A stretch of 6,226 bases of DNA from Clostridia bacterium (GTDB taxonomy: Bacteria; Bacillota; Clostridia; Christensenellales; Borkfalkiaceae). The notes under the pieces were generated by a model. The model did no database searches and was not told where the DNA came from. It saw nothing but the letters and a program-made list of their open reading frames with translations. Position numbers and translations under genes: made by a program. This document shows, in pieces, positions 6,002 to 6,226 of this stretch (within the stretch, counting starts at the first letter, position 1; each line of letters begins with the position of its first letter). Location of the stretch: contig JAGBYC010000096.1 in the NCBI GenBank assembly GCA_017628935.1, positions 1 through 6,226 on the forward strand, in the 5' to 3' direction.

Positions 6002-6226
6002 ATGAATATAGGTATTTTAGGTTGTGGTACTATCGGTGGTGGCGTACTTAAAATGATTGACGATTTACCTATCGAAAAGGGTATCTTCGTTAAAAAAGTA
6101 TTCGATTTACCGTCTAAAAAAGAATTACTTGGCGAGCGTTTTGCTGAAACGGCAGACGACGTTTGCTTAAATAACGATATCGACGTAGTTGTTGAAGCGC
6201 TTGGTGGAGATAAATTCCCTTACGAA
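6002..6226 (+). CDS. hom: Homoserine dehydrogenase, N-terminal 75 codons only
   Basis: The gene starts eight bases after the ACT-protein stop, with AGGAG (5992-5996) overlapping that stop codon and five bases before the ATG. The frame is open to the right edge. Residues 3-15 hold the NAD(P)-binding Rossmann loop GCGTIGGGV (GxGxxGxG), and residues 62-69 read VVVEALGG, the signature stretch of homoserine dehydrogenases. The enzyme reduces aspartate semialdehyde to homoserine, the substrate of the kinase encoded just upstream, so the operon covers three consecutive steps to threonine. The N-terminus is short, with no extension or fused aspartokinase before the Rossmann fold. Whether the usual C-terminal ACT domain is present cannot be seen. 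Confidence 0.9.
   Translation, partial: MNIGILGCGTIGGGVLKMIDDLPIEKGIFVKKVFDLPSKKELLGERFAETADDVCLNNDIDVVVEALGGDKFPYE

Overview
The window is AT-rich bacterial DNA with strong Shine-Dalgarno sites (AGGAG, AAAGGA), ATGA-coupled operons and sigma-A type promoters. The gene families (FeoA/FeoB with a small Cys-rich FeoB-associated protein, and a UPF0735-type HTH+ACT protein beside hom) suggest a low-GC Bacillota, most likely an anaerobic clostridial lineage. The exact taxon cannot be read from the sequence.

Region by region: (1) On the minus strand, running off the left edge, is the 5' end of a gene for a secreted, probably lipid-anchored protein. It has collagen-like Gly-Xaa-Xaa stretches and a 50-residue module repeated almost identically at the DNA level. 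(2) About 200 bp between this gene and feoA holds divergent promoters, two palindromic operators and a 23-bp alternating pyrimidine/purine tract. (3) A ferrous-iron uptake operon follows: feoA, feoB and a 58-aa Cys-rich membrane protein missing a separate start in simple ORF calling because it overlaps feoB by ATGA. A hairpin with a T-run and a third copy of the operator lie between feoA and feoB. A long hairpin closes the operon. (4) A threonine biosynthesis operon starts at 3271. It encodes a continuous threonine synthase-homoserine kinase fusion (ThrC-ThrB), an ATGA-coupled HTH+ACT-domain protein, and the first 75 codons of homoserine dehydrogenase, cut by the window end.

How the genes work together: FeoB is the membrane Fe2+ transporter, FeoA its cytosolic partner, and the small protein a probable accessory. 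Three matching 16-bp inverted repeats (GTTAG[C/T]-N4-[G/A]CTAAC) at the feoA promoter and in front of feoB point to one metalloregulator acting at both places. In the second operon, Hom makes homoserine and the fusion protein would convert it through O-phosphohomoserine to threonine. The ACT protein is a candidate amino-acid sensor for the same operon, whose promoter carries a 19-bp inverted repeat over the -10 region.

The parts most worth a second look are the ThrC-ThrB fusion, the three-site iron-operon regulation, and the DNA-level repeat in the surface protein gene. No mobile element, CRISPR array, tRNA or rRNA was seen.
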